DNA of 64,000 nt, taken from Chrysomallon squamiferum. Taxonomy: Eukaryota > Mollusca > Gastropoda > Neomphalida > Peltospiridae. The stretch lies in NCBI GenBank assembly GCA_012295275.1, contig CM022673.1:23195581-23259580 (forward strand). The letters run 5' to 3'. A program made the translations under genes and the position numbers. Shown in pieces: positions 42,101 through 57,971 of this stretch; position 1 is the stretch's first letter, and every line of letters begins with the position of its first letter. The notes below the pieces were generated by a model. It had not been told where the DNA came from and made no database searches. It was given only the letters and a program-made list of their open reading frames with translations.

Positions 42101-44197
42101 ACAAACAACACAGAAATTTATCATAATGTTTATAATTAAAAGTGTATAATTTTAAAATAAACCTTAAAAATAAAAAAAAAAAAAAAAAAAAAACACTTCA
42201 AAAACACCCGAAATGAAGCACTAAAACATCCCAACAACAATAATTTGACAAGAAATTTAATTTTTAAGCTTAGGCAAACATGAGTAAGATTATAACATTA
42301 ATTCTTGTCCTTTTATGTGCAAACTATTTAATAATAAATAGCCTACTGTATTTAATAATAAATAGCCTCCAGGTTTCTTAGCAGTCAAGTAAATTTCATA
42401 TTCTTTGTACTTAATAGTTTAAGCATAGCATGCTGCATTATTAAACATGTATAAAAAAATTGTAATCTAGAATATCACATTAATAACACTAAAAGTGAAT
42501 AATCAATAACCATGTCATGCATAAATACAATCATGATATTTGAAATGAAACAATAAAATTGTTCTTTCATGCACTAACAATCAGAACAATTATTATTATT
42601 ATTATTATTTTTTATTTTTATTTTTTCTTATTTTCAGTCTTTTTTACAATGGAAGCAATAACATTCATCAGCATTCATTTATTAATGTGCCCATAGATAC
42701 TAAGTTAATAAACACATCCAACAATTAAAAAGAGACCAGTTGTATTATATAACAAGTGCACTTTCAAGATTTTTAATCAAATATACAGATATTAAAATTT
42801 TAAAAACACCTCAGTTCTCTTAATATTAATGAATTATTGTATGTGTTATAATAAGGATGAGGAACAAAAATCAAGAATATTATTGTGAACTCAAAAATGA
42901 AGGGAAATAACTCCAAATACAATATCATGCATCAGGTGCTGAATAAATAAACAACAATATTTACCATTTTTGTATCATATGGATATTTGGATTCCATCAA
43001 AATTTCATAATTATTTAGGATTTCATTTCTACCTTGACATTATCTTCAAAATTAATTAGACTTTTTTTGGTTGGAATCAGTAATAAAATACAGAAAAAAG
43101 TTTACAAATAGCTGAACAGAAATAGAAATAAAAAGCAGTAACAAATTAACAAAAATTTTTGTCTCCAAGTACAACAGAGTAACAAAACCTGGAGGAAAAG
43201 AAACAGAAAATAATTACACACATTTTTCAACTGATATATTCAATACAATATTTGGTATGCATTTTTTTTATGCACATATTTAATTTTTGAAATTTATATT
43301 TATATTCACAGCAAGTTATGATTAAAATAAATAGTTATTTATTAATTAATGATGTATTAAAAGTTATTATAAGACATTCACCGATTACTAATCCATTTTA
43401 ACTGACACTATCATTAAGCAGTCAGTATTTGAATATTCTATTCTCTAGTGCATTCTAAGAAGCAGTTCTTTAATCTTTTTTGTTTCCATGTAATAAATGT
43501 ACATGTAAAGCTATAAATAAATTAGTTAAAGTTTTCTCAATTTTCTCTGTTATGTACCAAGTGAGTTAAAGACTAATCTCATTCCATTAAGCCTGTATAA
43601 TTCAGTGGGTTTATAGAAGTATGCTTTGCCACCAAATATTATCTATACAGTGGATTTTAGGATTGAGTAATTAGTTATTACATCCCTATAATCAAAGAAA
43701 ATTACACTTGCAGTAAATATCTGTGCAGTTAGTTAAAAATATGCTCCCAATAAATCATCTCTGCAGCCAGTTAAAAATATTCTGTTCATAGTATGTCCTA
43801 CATATTACAGACTTTTCCCCAATAACAAATAACAACCCTCCCAAATGTGTCTATGCAATGAATTAAATAATTTTCTCCCATTAACATTATCTATGCACAC
43901 TATATCAGTAAATCCACAGGCTGAAATCATAAAGTACTCTGCTAAAAAAAATTGTTGAATTAAAGAATACTCTTTCAGTAAATGTATATCTGGTAAATTA
44001 CAGATGACTGTCTCAATATACATATCTCAGTGACATACTGGAACAAGTTTCCCATTAAATCTACCTTAGAATATATCTATCCAGCAGAATTTAGGATAAG
44101 ATGCTGCACATAAATCTTTCTGTCCAGTGAACTGTATCATAATACAATATCCAATCTTGATATGTTCTCTATTTTTAATCCTTTGTTTTTTTTGTTT
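39145..44197. other. Convergent intergenic region COQ10/SLC38A11
   Basis: Five kilobases of AT-rich DNA that should contain both 3' UTRs. AATAAA signals for COQ10 occur near 40226 and 40394. Several simple runs occur: ATA at 41902-41921, poly-A near 42171-42193 and ATT at 42590-42608. One more AAGGGAAATAACTC core occurs at about 42900. I recognise no exon or RNA gene. Confidence 0.6.
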
Positions 44198-45189
44198 TTA
44201 GGTTGGGAAGTGAGAATGAAGATTAGAAGCAAAATTAGTTTTGTTGTCAGAGATCCAGTGAATGGACATATTGTCACTTCTCAGACAATATGGCATCTCC
44301 TGCCCATGACTACAACTCAGACCCTTTGCCACATTGACCATGGCCATAATGAACCCAATGACACATACACAGACACCAAACAAAGCTACAAAGATAGGTC
44401 CAATGTTTCCTCTTGAGAGGAAAGCCTCTTGACGTAAACGAATAACACTGAGAGCTGGTATCATGTAGGCCAGTGGAGCAGCAGCAATAGTCCCCTGAAA
44501 CACACAGAATTCGAAATAAAAGAATACTGAAGATGATAATGTAATAGTTGCAGTACTGTAGCAATAATAATTGTAATAATGATGATTATAATGTCAGTAT
44601 TACAACTACTTATAATAATAATAAGGATAAAATGACAATATTGATGATTTTATTGATCTTGCATCACAGTACTCTGGAATATTTTTTTTATTTTAATCAT
44701 ATGCTATTAAAAATTAATTTATAAAACTGATCATCTGTATCAATATATTTATTAATTTTTAACTTACATTTAGTTCCAGTACTATTCCTAGACAGTCAGT
44801 TGCCATGGACACAGCAGCAGTTAGAAATACAATGAGAAGTGTAACAGTGACATGTCGCCACATAGGTGGTTCTGTGTTTGCTGGGAACATTGCATTTTCT
44901 ATAACCTGGAGAAAAGAAAGTAATGTTATTTTACTGGAAAAATTCTATGTATTTATTTTTGTTATTATTACCATTTTCTTTTTCAATAAATTTTTAAAAA
45001 TCTTTTCATGGTCATAATTTGTAAATTGTTTTCAATCTTTTTAATAATAATGAAATTAAGAACTAATCCAGTCTGAGTTAGTTTCAAAACAGATGAAAAA
45101 AAAAGAAGAAGAATACCATGAATGACTAACTGACAATAACAATAACAGTAACAGTAACATTTAAAAATGATAGTTATTATAGCAACCAG

Positions 45190-45224
<35 letters not shown>

Positions 45225-48200
45225 ACAAAATTTCACATACATCTCTGGTGACAAAGCACTCAACAGGATAGGTGAGTGTGATGGTGACAGCAAACATTAA
45301 CCTGGCCACATTCATTAGAACGTCACTTCTACAGTAATTCTCTAGCAGATCACCTATACAAACATAGACAGTGAGAAAATCAATTACAAACACGCAGAAA
45401 AACCTGATCTTAATGAATGAAAGAATAACAAAAATATATGGAAGAAGGAATTAATAATATAATGAATTAATTAATTAATTAATGGGGAAAAACACAGATT
45501 TAATAAAGGAATGAAGTTAAGAAGAAAGAAATAAATTAATGCAAAATAAAGAATTTTTAATTAATATATTGTTAGGTTTATCACAATAGTAATTATTATA
45601 AAGATGGGTAACTTATTTTTTCTATCCATTATGTGGGTTTTTATTATAATGTTTGCTAAGCTTTTGTCAGAAAATTATTAAGTAAACATGAGATGAATAC
45701 ATTTCGAGTAAGCAGTGATGAAATGTTAATGTTAGTATGTTAGAAGGGAGACATACATTTCTCATAGTTGCTCCAACTAACATTTGTGAAATTTCTCTCA
45801 ATACACATCTTTTGTATAAACAATTCATTATGTAAAACTAAGAATGACTCTTTCATTGATCACATGATTTTGTTCAAATGTACATGTCATTTTGTTTTAC
45901 AGGCAATTCTTACAAAACAAATATTTATCTTGGCTTTCAGTAACAGTACAAACTTGAAAATCAGTAGTTTTTCTTGAAAGAACAAACCTTGTGTGAGCCC
46001 AGTAAAGGACACAAATCCCACAATTCCAAGCACCAGGCACATAATCATAGCAAACAGGACACTGAAGTGAGTAACGAACCCCCATCGTTCATGGGTGGGG
46101 TTCTCCAAGGAGGAGTGAATCAGGAAAGTGTTGTGGTGGCACATGTAGGCTGTAAAAAGGAAAACAAACAAACAAACAAACAAACAAATAAATGATTGAA
46201 TATTTAACAAGATAACAAGTGATTTTAGTTTTTAATTGATTATTATTACTTCAAGGCTTACTCTAAATGTAAATTCTAATTTTAATAAAGTAAATAAAGT
46301 TTTGATAAGAATTTACAAATTCATCAAATTTTTGAAAAGACCCTGATTGTTTTAATCTAATGTGAACTAATTTTGCTGACCCAGCCTTTCTATTGCATTC
46401 TACAAATCAAATAAACTTTAACAAAAGGTTGCCAAGTCAAGCAGTACAATTCTTTGTGACAATATTTACAAATTCTTTGCCATATCAGCCATATTTATAA
46501 CAAATACTTACCAAAAGCCATGATTGCAATAGCTTGTGTTATATTCACATTGGCAAACTGCCAGGCATCTGGTGTTGGTGGGCTAAAATAGTTGAAACAA
46601 TTTATGGTTGGAAAGATACAGAAATTGAGGAAGGAAAATACAGAGAGATATTAAAATTAGATATTTCATGTATTTATTAAAAAAAAAACTTTATAAATAT
46701 TTCTGTGTGTTTATGTGTTATTTTTATACAATTTGGGTTTTTGTTGTTGTTTTTTTATTTGTTTATTGATTTGTAATCTATAATAATGTAATTCAGTTAT
46801 TATTATTATTTGCGATTTTATATTTATTTTGTTTGTGCCCCTCATAACCAAGATCCACAATAATAATAGATTTCTTTCAATACTGTTAACTTTCACTGTT
46901 TTAAAATTTCAGACTGCTGTACCAGACTGCACATGCATTTTAATTACATTCTCATTACACCTTATTCATAACCCACAGACCAATACTATACAGTTCTTAA
47001 CAACCCATTAACCACTGTATGGTGAATTAATCAGTTTAAAGTGGAGCCAGTCATAGCCAGGGAATGAGCATCAGTATGGTCCCAGCCTTACCAAACCCAA
47101 GAGATAAGGAAGTGATTAGAAAGAAAAGGAAACAAGATTGCACACACAATGAACTGGTCCAAATGGATCCCGTCAGAACAGATATTGAATCGTGACCAGC
47201 CATAAGAAACAGATTAAGGAAACGTGCTCTTTGTTAAGTTGAGATACACTTCAAGTGAAGACCAAATGGAGAGACAAGCAGACAGTAATTTTTGTACTTG
47301 TGACAGCAGTAGATGGTAAGGAAGGATAGTAACTGTCAGTGGAGGTAACTGCAGGCTGTGACACTGGCAGATGTAACTGAGAGACACAGAATGTTAACTA
47401 TCACTTGTACAACATTAACTGGTGATATTTAAATCACAGGTGACAATTAGCTGATTGTAACTGTCAGACAGATGAGATTAGCAGAACGTAGTCAGATTTG
47501 TGCTATAAAAAATTACTGTAGCAAATGTGTGTTATACATTTCATGATTTGGTGTTGATACCTCTATACTTACATGTCTTTGGCAAAAATGGCAAGTTTGA
47601 CTATTATACTGATCAGAATAAATATTATCAACAGAATAGAGAGAAAAGCCCACTGCAAAATAAAAATACATCAAATTAGTTATATATATTATTATAATGA
47701 TCATCTTTCATTATATTATTCTTTCAGAGTCAGTTTCTATGTTATTTTATACAGTTTACAGAACAAATTTATTTAAATTGGTGCTTATATTTTGAAAAAA
47801 TCCTACCTACAATACAAAACTTCCTATAATTAAAGTCATTTTTGCATATAAAAGACAATATTGTATCTTTGCCAAGAACGTCTTTAACACACACAAATAT
47901 AGTGTAGGACAGTTTTATAACAGTGAACAACCAATTCATTTTTGATAAGAACACAAACACAATCCAGACAGAAACATGTCTGACATTGGTCATTTTGAAT
48001 TTAATTAACATTTGGCCTTTAAGTTATTGCATCAGGAAAGCCATGTCCCAAAACTGATAAAAATAACATCAATTACCTCCTGCCATTTGCTAACATTAAT
48101 AATTTAACAAGTTTAAATACACTGATGTTCTGCCATTTCACTGATTAAATATTTTTTAATCTTTTAAATTTTATTTCTGTAAGAAGGAGAGGTAAAGGTA

Positions 48201-51200
48201 ATGATAATTTTATATATATTTTTAAAATATTTATATATATATATTATTTATTTATCATCTCAAACAATACCATCAACATGTATCAATATAATTATATTTT
48301 GTTTTTATCACAGAGCAAGTCATTTAGACTCAAACTATTTCTAGTGTGGTGTTCCAACTTGTAACAACAGTAAGGTCATTTTAGAATATTTCTGTCTTAA
48401 CTGATGAAATCTTCAGACTAAACACTCGTTAAAATGCTCTTCGCTCTGAAGATTTGTCTGGAGATGATGGGTTGTGTTGTTTTATCAAACAACTTTACAA
48501 TGTACAGAAAACTAAAATATGTCAATGATACTATATCTAGAACAAAGAAGCAGACATTATTTTAGGTCAAAAAAAAAAAAAAAAAATAGATTAAAGAGGT
48601 TTAGTGATATGAAAACAGCCATGAAAAAAGTTTAAGATTTTGAAAATGCTTACATTCTGAAAACAACAGAGAATGAAAGAAGATGTAATAAAGCTCAATA
48701 CCCCTTCCAAAGTAGTAATCCTACAAAATAACCTTTTATTTGTTACTTATTTATATTGTATCCTATTACATTTTATTATGGTTTTGTCTAAATGAACCAA
48801 CTCACCTTCCCCAGCCTAGCAATATTTTTATACAGTGACAAAGGTAGAGTGATGAGTAGGGTAGACAAAAAGATGATGAACTGACGATTGCCCAGCACAG
48901 AATGAACTATAGTCTCACCTGAAATATAAACAGGTTTTAAAAAATTATTTTATAATTATGCAAATATACGAAAAAGGTGACAGATAACTGAATAAAGTAA
49001 GAACAATCAATAGGCAATCATCTTTTCATATCTGACTTCATCATCATGGCAAAGCAGCCATATCAACAAAGCGAAAAGATGTTAAACTATTTTTATACAA
49101 AATATGACATGATGAATGGTAAAACATAGGAAAATTTAAAAAACAAAATGTCAGTGTCATTGCTGTTTGTGGATTATCTATATTCTAATCCTACTTTTTT
49201 ATTTAGAAAAAGCCTTTCTTAAGAGCCAAATAAAACAATCAGCTGAAGATAAACAGGTTTATTTTGAAACAGTCTGCCACTTTATTCCCCTTTTTTTGTT
49301 CTTTCTACATGAATAAATTGATACATAAAGGTCAACAGCCGATAACTGGTAAACAGAATTGTTTATCAGTATTAGATGTGCTGCTCAAGTGATTAAGCTC
49401 TTCTTTTTTTTGCACTTTTTATTTGGCTAACAAGAAGAACCCACTCTTTGTTTCTACATTTAGAGTTTTTATCAATAGGATTAATTGTGTAGGAGTGAAT
49501 TTTACCCAGATAAGGCCAAATCATTGCAAAACAATTAACTATTACCAGGCTTCATTTATTTTTTATTTCTGTCAGTGATATCCATTAGAGTGTAATGGCT
49601 GCTCAGGGCTAAAAAGATAGCAACTAGGGATAATTAATGTTAGGACGCTGTCCACTTTAAGAACAATCAGATGTCTTAAGTGCTGCAATAACCTTGAGGC
49701 TAATACTGCACAGAAACAAATTAATGTAATGTAAAATGTTGTTTGTTCAAGCATGTTTGTTGTGGCCAGGTGGTGTTTCTTTTTTTCTTCCATTTTTATT
49801 ACTATTGTTATTATTGTTGTCATTGTTATACAATTATTACTGTAATGATAATGATGATGATGGGATGATGGTTTGCTAGATAACTTTATAAGACTGATTT
49901 AATTCATTGTTGATATCATTTCTAAATGTAAGTGTTTTACAAGCCTATTCCATTAATGAGCATTATTATTAATATTATTATTATTTTTTCTATCATCAAG
50001 TGAATTTGAGAAGAACATATCTAGAATAAGACAAAACAACGATACTGAACAATAAATTAGCAGAAATATATTTCAGTTGAAATATTTAATTTTTTTTTTA
50101 ATAACATCTTAATCCATTTAAAATTAATGGCAACTTGCTGTCAAACATGTTCGTGTGTGTGTTGTAGGGTATTTATTTATTTATTTATTTAATTTCATTT
50201 TATTTTTGTTATAGCAGAGGGTTATGAACAGTGTGAGCTCCACTTTTTAATTAGAAGCAACTGTACTTTTATAGGCTTCATATATAGAAAAAAATGTTCT
50301 ATACTTTTTAATGAGCCAACATGGGGCATTGCCTAGAATGGGAAAATAAGCAAAGAATGAACTGATGAGGATGGACCTTTCGACATGTTACACTTCAGAC
50401 ATAAAGGTTAACCATTAGGCTACAGCTCTTTCACACATTTCACAAGAGAATCAATCAATAAGCTACATTTCATAGTAATTATAATACCATTAATTTTAAA
50501 CATTAACATGAAAAAATTTCTATTAGATAATAATTTTGACATTCTAAATTAAAAAACTTTCCATCTACTTTTAAAAAAAATGGCTGAAACTGATATGTTA
50601 TTAACTGACAGAATTAGAATTAGAATCTTTTTCTTCTGTTACTGAACTAATGGATTCATAGTGGCATTTAGATGTACTTAAATACCAGTGAACTTCTCAA
50701 AAAATCAATCCACAGGATCTGGATTTTGATAAATTGTAAGCATAACTGACAAAACAGAAATATTAATTATTGATGTGTTGTAAAGGTCAAGTGATTATTT
50801 TGCTTATAATTAACTATAAAGTACTTGAAAATTTTGCTTTATCTTAGAAATTAATCTTGTGTCTTTAGAAATTTGATATTAAAAAAGAAAAACAAAAGAA
50901 AATTATTATTAAAATTATTAATACATGATGCTCATGAATTAATAATAAGTGTTTATTTCATATCATTAAATATGCTTTTATAGAAAAATATTTTTAAAAT
51001 GAAAACTGTAAATGTAATCACTAACGTCAATAAAAAATGTTAAATTTTTCAGAGATATATCTGTAACATTATTTTTTCAAAAATCTTCAAAACTGCATTA
51101 TCCCTGTATGCATAACTCTTTCATTTATTTTAATTGGTTATTAACTGGATTTAGTTTGGAAATTTTAGAAAAATGGTGATGTACAATATTTATGATTGCA

Positions 51201-52800
51201 GTACTTTAGAAGCTGCAAAAAGAATAAAAACAACTCATTTGAATTCAAACAACATTAAAACATAAATAAATCACTGGGTTTCTAAATTGAAATTTTATTT
51301 TATTTATTATTTAAATTTTAACAATTATAAGCATTAATATTTTATAACACTACTGTTTCAATGATTTCAGGAGATATAATTTACTGTCATTTTTGTCAGT
51401 GTTTTTGGGGTTTTTTTTTTCTTTTCTTAATCATTTTCATTTTATCTTTAACTATGTTTTTGCTGTTGTTGATTTTTTCTTTCCATCTGCTATGATCAGA
51501 AAACAATATGCAAAGAATTCTTGTACCAGTATAATTGACTGTGTATGCAATAGAAATCTGTATACTTACGCTCTCCAGCAACCCAAAGAACAAATTTTGT
51601 AACAGTATCACCAATGATCACATTATAGCTAACCATTGCTGAAAATAAATAAATTAATTAAAAAATGAACATTATAAAGAGAAAATAGTTAAAAATGTAA
51701 ACAACAATAATAATAATGTTCATTAATAATTTTTTCATAATAGAAACATGTAAAAGTTAAGTAAAGAAAAGAAAATATAATAATTATTAAATGACATATT
51801 TGCATGTCGTCCTAAAAGATATTACACTGAAACATTTTCTTTAGAATTTTGTTACAGATGATTAATTACTTAGTAATTTGGCTAAATTAAACCTTTTTCT
51901 GAAACAACAAGAACAATCAATTTAGACAATTTAAAAATATACAATGCACATATAGCTAATTTCTGTACAGCTAGAATTAGTAACCTTTCTTTCTTAAAAT
52001 GACTGATATAAATGAATGAGGAAATAATTGTTTAGTTGTATTTATATAGCAACATTAGTTTATTGATATGAAAAGTAAATTTTCATCTGTTTTCAAAGAA
52101 AACTACCTTTAGCCATTTTATTTAATTATGAAATTTTGCAAGACAAAATGGCTGCTTATATTAAAATGTATGCCAGTATTTTATTTAATCTCTTTGTTTT
52201 CCTTTCTTGGAATATATGCAGGGGACTGATCTTCACATCTGATCAGCTTGAGAGTTATCAACTACTCATTAATTTCTATTTTCTCTTGTTCACTTATACA
52301 ACGCCTTCAACTGGCTTAGCTGTGAACATCTTATAGTTAGAAATTGCTCTGGTGTTTTGTGATTGACATTACTTTTCAAGGCTGGAACTATTTTTGTATT
52401 TCATTTAGTTTGTATCTCAGTATATGCCATTCATTCTTTCAGTGGAATCAGTTCTATCAACCTTTTATACTAAATCCCATTTTCCTATAATCTTCTTTTT
52501 TCTGTGGATAATTTGGTTTAATAATAACAGTTTTATGTCACAAAGAGACAACTAAATCTTTAGATATGAAAAAAAAAGAAGAAGAAGAAAAACAATGAAA
52601 CCAACAAAAACAAAACTGGTAATTCAGAAAAAAGAAGAAGAAAAAGTCCCCAGAAAAGTTTTAAGTAAGAGGAAAACCCCCAGAAGAAGTCAGTGTAATA
52701 TTTAGATATTAAGACAACTTGTATAGATTTGACTATTCACCTTCTTGTATTGTTATTCTCTTTTCGATGTATGTGTAAATGTTGTTAATTCACTTTCTGT

Positions 52801-52897
<97 letters not shown>

Positions 52898-55722
52898 ACA
52901 CACACACACACACACACACATTTAGATACAGACAAATACTCGGATACTTACCAATAAAAGGGTAAATAAACTGGAGAACACTCAGTATGTAGTAACCAGG
53001 TCTTCCAAATGCTACAAGCACCATGTCCTGAAAATTAATATTATAGAAATAAACAAAGTTAATACTTTAAATACACATACACAAATACACATATTATATA
53101 CATTATATGCATACATATACTACATATCATATATGTATTAATGTATGTGTGTATGTGTGCATGTATATATTACATGCATAAATGGCAGAAGTAGTAGAAG
53201 CAGTAGCAGTAATTGTTGTAAATTGTTATTGTCAGTGTTAGTAATAATAACACTGGTATTAATAGCAGTAACATTAATGTTAGTACAATAATATTAATTA
53301 TTAATAACTGAAATATTACTGTAAGTAGCAGAAATATTGGTGGTAGTTGTAGTATCAGAACAGTAAAATTTTTGCAATAATATTAGTATTAATGATTTCA
53401 AGAAAGAGAAAATCAAAGGCATTCACATATAAAGGACAGCTGTATTGTACCATTTCTGTAAACCTTCATATTTGTGAAATACTTTGGTATGTTTACATAC
53501 ACACACACGCACACATACAGTCACACACATAAAACATGTCACATTTAACCCTTTTAGTCTGAAGATCTTAAATAATTTCTCATTAACTTGCATATCAAGT
53601 TTTAACACATGTTCATCAGAAACCAATTACCAGAGAGTTTGTTAACAGAATATATTATCTGCCCATCCTCGCACAAATAACAATCTTCCAGTTCATTCTC
53701 CTATTAAAAGATGTAACTTTATGCACAACCACATGTCAAGTAAGTGAAAATTGATTTGTCTTTCACTGCATGACAGCAGGTGCAAAATCATTTGATTGTA
53801 GCAATCAGCTGTTGTCATCTCACATACATAATCATTACAGTTTGTTTGATGTTAATTAAAGTTAAATATGAAGAATTGTTGATTGTGGGTGTCTGAATTG
53901 GATGAAGATGTGGTTATAAAATAAAAAGAAAATATGTTTTCATCATGGTGTGGGTGTTTATCATTATATTGATTTTGTTAATATTTTTGATTGTGGTTAG
54001 AGACCTAATTGTATTTGTAAAGTCATTTTTTTTTTTTTTTTTTTTTATTTTCAAAAAGAAAATGTAAGTGAGTTTCACATATCAAAGTTATTTTATCTCA
54101 TAAGGAAGTAAACTGAGGATTGTTTAAAAATAAAATCAAAATTAGATTTCCAATAATTTCTTCATAAATTCAAAATTAGATTTCCAATAATTTCTTCATA
54201 AATTGATTTCACATCTCAGTAACATAATGTGTTTTGCAATTTAAAATCAAATTTCTATGTTGCCATTTCCCCTCCATCAGTTATTTTTTATTAATCAACA
54301 AATTTATACAGATCACCATTAACAGCAGGTTTGAAAACATTTTTTCCTGTCAGTGAAGAAGTAATAAAAACAAAATTCAATTACATGTAACCAGCTTTAC
54401 TTTATATAACAGGGTTATTGAATACCAGGTGTAAAATGAAACCATATTATCCAGCACAAAGGAAAAATAAAGTGTTATGTCAACTTTAATTGCATATTAC
54501 TCTCTTTTCCATGGAAACCTGTCACTGTTGTAACGATATTAGTTTTTACCAACTGATTTAGAAACATACCACAACTCAGATGTCAAACAGACTAATCAGA
54601 GAATCCCATTAAGGTGTGAACATAATTTAGAAGCCAATAAAATCATTAGAAGGATTTTCTCAAGAGAAACATTTATGAATGGTAATTTTTCACAAAGGAT
54701 GAATATTTTAATAGAAAACATTGATTTCTTTTAGAATTTTCTTCTCTTGAAAACACACAAACAATGAATGAATCTGTTATCACTTCAACTTTACTCTTTT
54801 ATTCAAAAATTTGTATTTATTTATTTCTTAATTTGTTTATATATTTATTTTTATTATTAAATGCAGTAACCACACAATTAGTAAAAAGAATGTGATAAAA
54901 CTAAAATATCAACTTCTTTTGATTCTGTGAAGAAATAAGGAAAAGGAAAATATACAAAATAATAAATAAATAAATAAATAACAACAACAAACAAAAAGCA
55001 ATGATGAATTTGTGCAACTGATGTGTTCTAATCATTATTGTCATTATTATTAAGATGCAGACAGTGAAAGAAGATAAAAAAACAACAACATTAACTTAAT
55101 GGTTTTCTTTTCACTGCTCCAGTACAACTTCTGTTATTATTTCTATAAATATGACAGACAAAATGAACATAAAATAAGAAATAAAACCTATTTCAGTTTA
55201 AAATTTTGTTTTATTATATTTCATTAATTGCTTTTTAATTCACTGTAAAAATATGCAAACTGCATTGACATTTTAACATTTGTGAATGACAACTGATTAT
55301 TTGTCAATACCTATGCAAAAACAACAAAAAAAAGAAAATAATTTTTTGTCATCATTTCTTGATGATACTTGCTGATAGTTTTATAATTACCTTTTGTATA
55401 ATTAGTATTCAGGTTTTCAAGCAACTATATATATATTTTTGTTTTTTAGTTTTGCATTATAATTAATTTTCGTTAAATAATAAAGCAAAAAATTTATCAT
55501 GACAACTAGCACTATTCTCAAAAGTACCACTCTAGATATTTCTGCGATGCTGCTATTAATGTACTTTCTTCCTGACTCTCACTGCTTTGCCTGTCACAAG
55601 AATTACTTCCAATACTATTAATGACTATTACTGCTTCTGCTGCTACTGGTACTGTTACTGCTACTACTACTACTAATGCTGATATACCAATACTATTTCA
55701 TCAAAATCATTATCTATTTAAT

Positions 55723-55753
<31 letters not shown>

Positions 55754-57921
55754 GTTATTTAGTTCTTTTTCGTCCTTTCTCACAAGACTTTAATTTTAAT
55801 TCAGTCTTTTCCTATCTGACATCAGATCAGACTAACGGCAACATTTCCTGGTATTTAATCAAGCATACAGAGAATTACGAGTCCCCCAGGCACCATATTC
55901 AAGTATGCATGCAATTTGTCTCAGCATTACTTTCTGTGTTAAAAATTTTATAAGCTTGAAGTCTCGTATGCAAACAAGTTGTGTGCAAGGAAATTAAATT
56001 TGTTGACACCTCAGCATACAGTTTGAAGAATCTCATCCATGATTTGGAAAATTAACAAGATTTGGAAGTAAGTGGAATTAAATAAATAAAGCGAAGCAAA
56101 TTCTCAGTTTAATTAGCAGGAAGTATATTTTTGTTCCATCTTCAAATTGTATCTTTTTTAAAGCTTTGGAAGAATTCTGATTGAAAAAGAATTTTAAAAA
56201 GCTTTATGTGTCGAACTATTTCAGTGGATTAATAAAAGATAGCGAGGACTGTAATCGAAGATTTGAGAAAAGGGGATCTGTCCTTAGGGTGGATTAACTT
56301 TCATGGTGAAACCAGTTCATTGTAAACAAGATAAAATAATCAGCAAAAATAGGGGATTTTCTTCTCAAAGAACTGCAAGCAATATTAATTCATCTCCACT
56401 CATGTTACAGTGAATTCTCACTGCAAGTGATGTCATCATGTGAAAATTCAAAACATAATAATAACAAATAATAATATATAAATATCAGTTTGCACAAATT
56501 TTTAATTAGATATTGTAAGACAGAAAAAAGCAACCAAAAATGAAACTATCCAAACAGTAATAAATATTAAGTGTCAACTTTGACACTTTTAATGAATACT
56601 GGCATCTAGCAAAATAAATAAATAAATAAATAAAAAATAAACTCAGTTAATCATTATATATAAATAAACTGCTGATAAATAGAATATTACCTTCCTTCCT
56701 TTAAAACTATATAGTTTCAATAAAATTACTGCTTAATCTTGATATAGCATGTAAATAAATGAATTGATGCACTTACGTCAATTTAAACTAAACCTGTATG
56801 GTATCAATAAAACCATATTGAAAAACATCCACAATAAATTATTTTTGACATGCACATGCACAAGTAATTTCCTAAAAATGGGAATAGTTCTTTAAGTAAT
56901 CTCAAATGGATTCTTTCGTATTGTAAATTATTATAATAGATTCTCCTCCAGGCATTGCAAGCTAATTGCTTATTATATTCCCCTTTATAATAAAACATTC
57001 ATTTATCTCTATCTTAGTTCAGTGGACAAGCGCTATTGCTAATTGAAAATATTGCTGTTAGGCATTTGTCAAATTTCTTTTATGAACTGCACAATCAAGG
57101 CTGTTATATCTGAATTTAAAATAAAACATAACAATTTTAATAAATATTAAAAAACGTTATTCTAATGAGTTTTTAAAATTATTTATGAATTATGATTTCT
57201 AATTCTGAGGAGTTTAATAATAATAATAACAACAATAATAATGATAGTACTACTAATAAAAACAATAATGATAATAATAGTATTATAATTATTGTAGTTG
57301 TTGTTGTTATTATTATTGTTATTGTTATTGTTATTGTTACTGTTATTACTGTCCTCCTCCTCCTCCCCCCTCATCATCATCATAATCATTGCTTTCTTTT
57401 TTTAGCATATGATTCTTTGGAACATATAACTTTATGTTTTCAAGTTAATTCTCATTGATTTGCAACTGTGTTTTACATCTCTCATATTGATTAAGTAATA
57501 TCTGGCTACATTTAGAAACAAAACATTCTTTGATTCATTCTTTAGTAAAAACATTCAGTGATTTTATATTGTTTTTTCAGTTACAAGTGAAAAATTGCCA
57601 GTAATTACCGCAAAGCATTTTTCATAATGTTACAAACATTTCCTGGAAATTGTGTTAGTTATGCCATTTGTAGGAAATATTTACTGTTCATGTTATACAA
57701 GTGGGCAGATAACTGTAGGATGAGGAAAAAATAGCACTTACTAACGAGTTTAGGTTTTCAGCATTTAAAAAATGAAGAACTAATAAAAACCTCAGTATGA
57801 ATATAAAACAACAGATTTTTTAATGCTTAATATTAATATTAATAGTAGTAGTATGTTTCTTTATAAATATATTTTTCTGTTGTATTATTTTATTGTTTAT
57901 TTATTTTTATTTATTTAATTG

Positions 57922-57971
<50 letters not shown>

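Noticed and set aside
44162-44416. Plus-strand frame opposite the last SLC38A11 exon
   Set aside because: Antisense shadow of the exon 44198-44494, whose minus-strand translation matches the transporter family.
52745-52957. Leucine-serine repeat frame
   Set aside because: Translation of the (CT)n and (CA)n microsatellite, with no other coding sign.
57183-57458. Poly-asparagine and poly-isoleucine/valine frames on both strands
   Set aside because: Pure consequence of AAT/ATT/GTT trinucleotide runs within an SLC38A11 intron.
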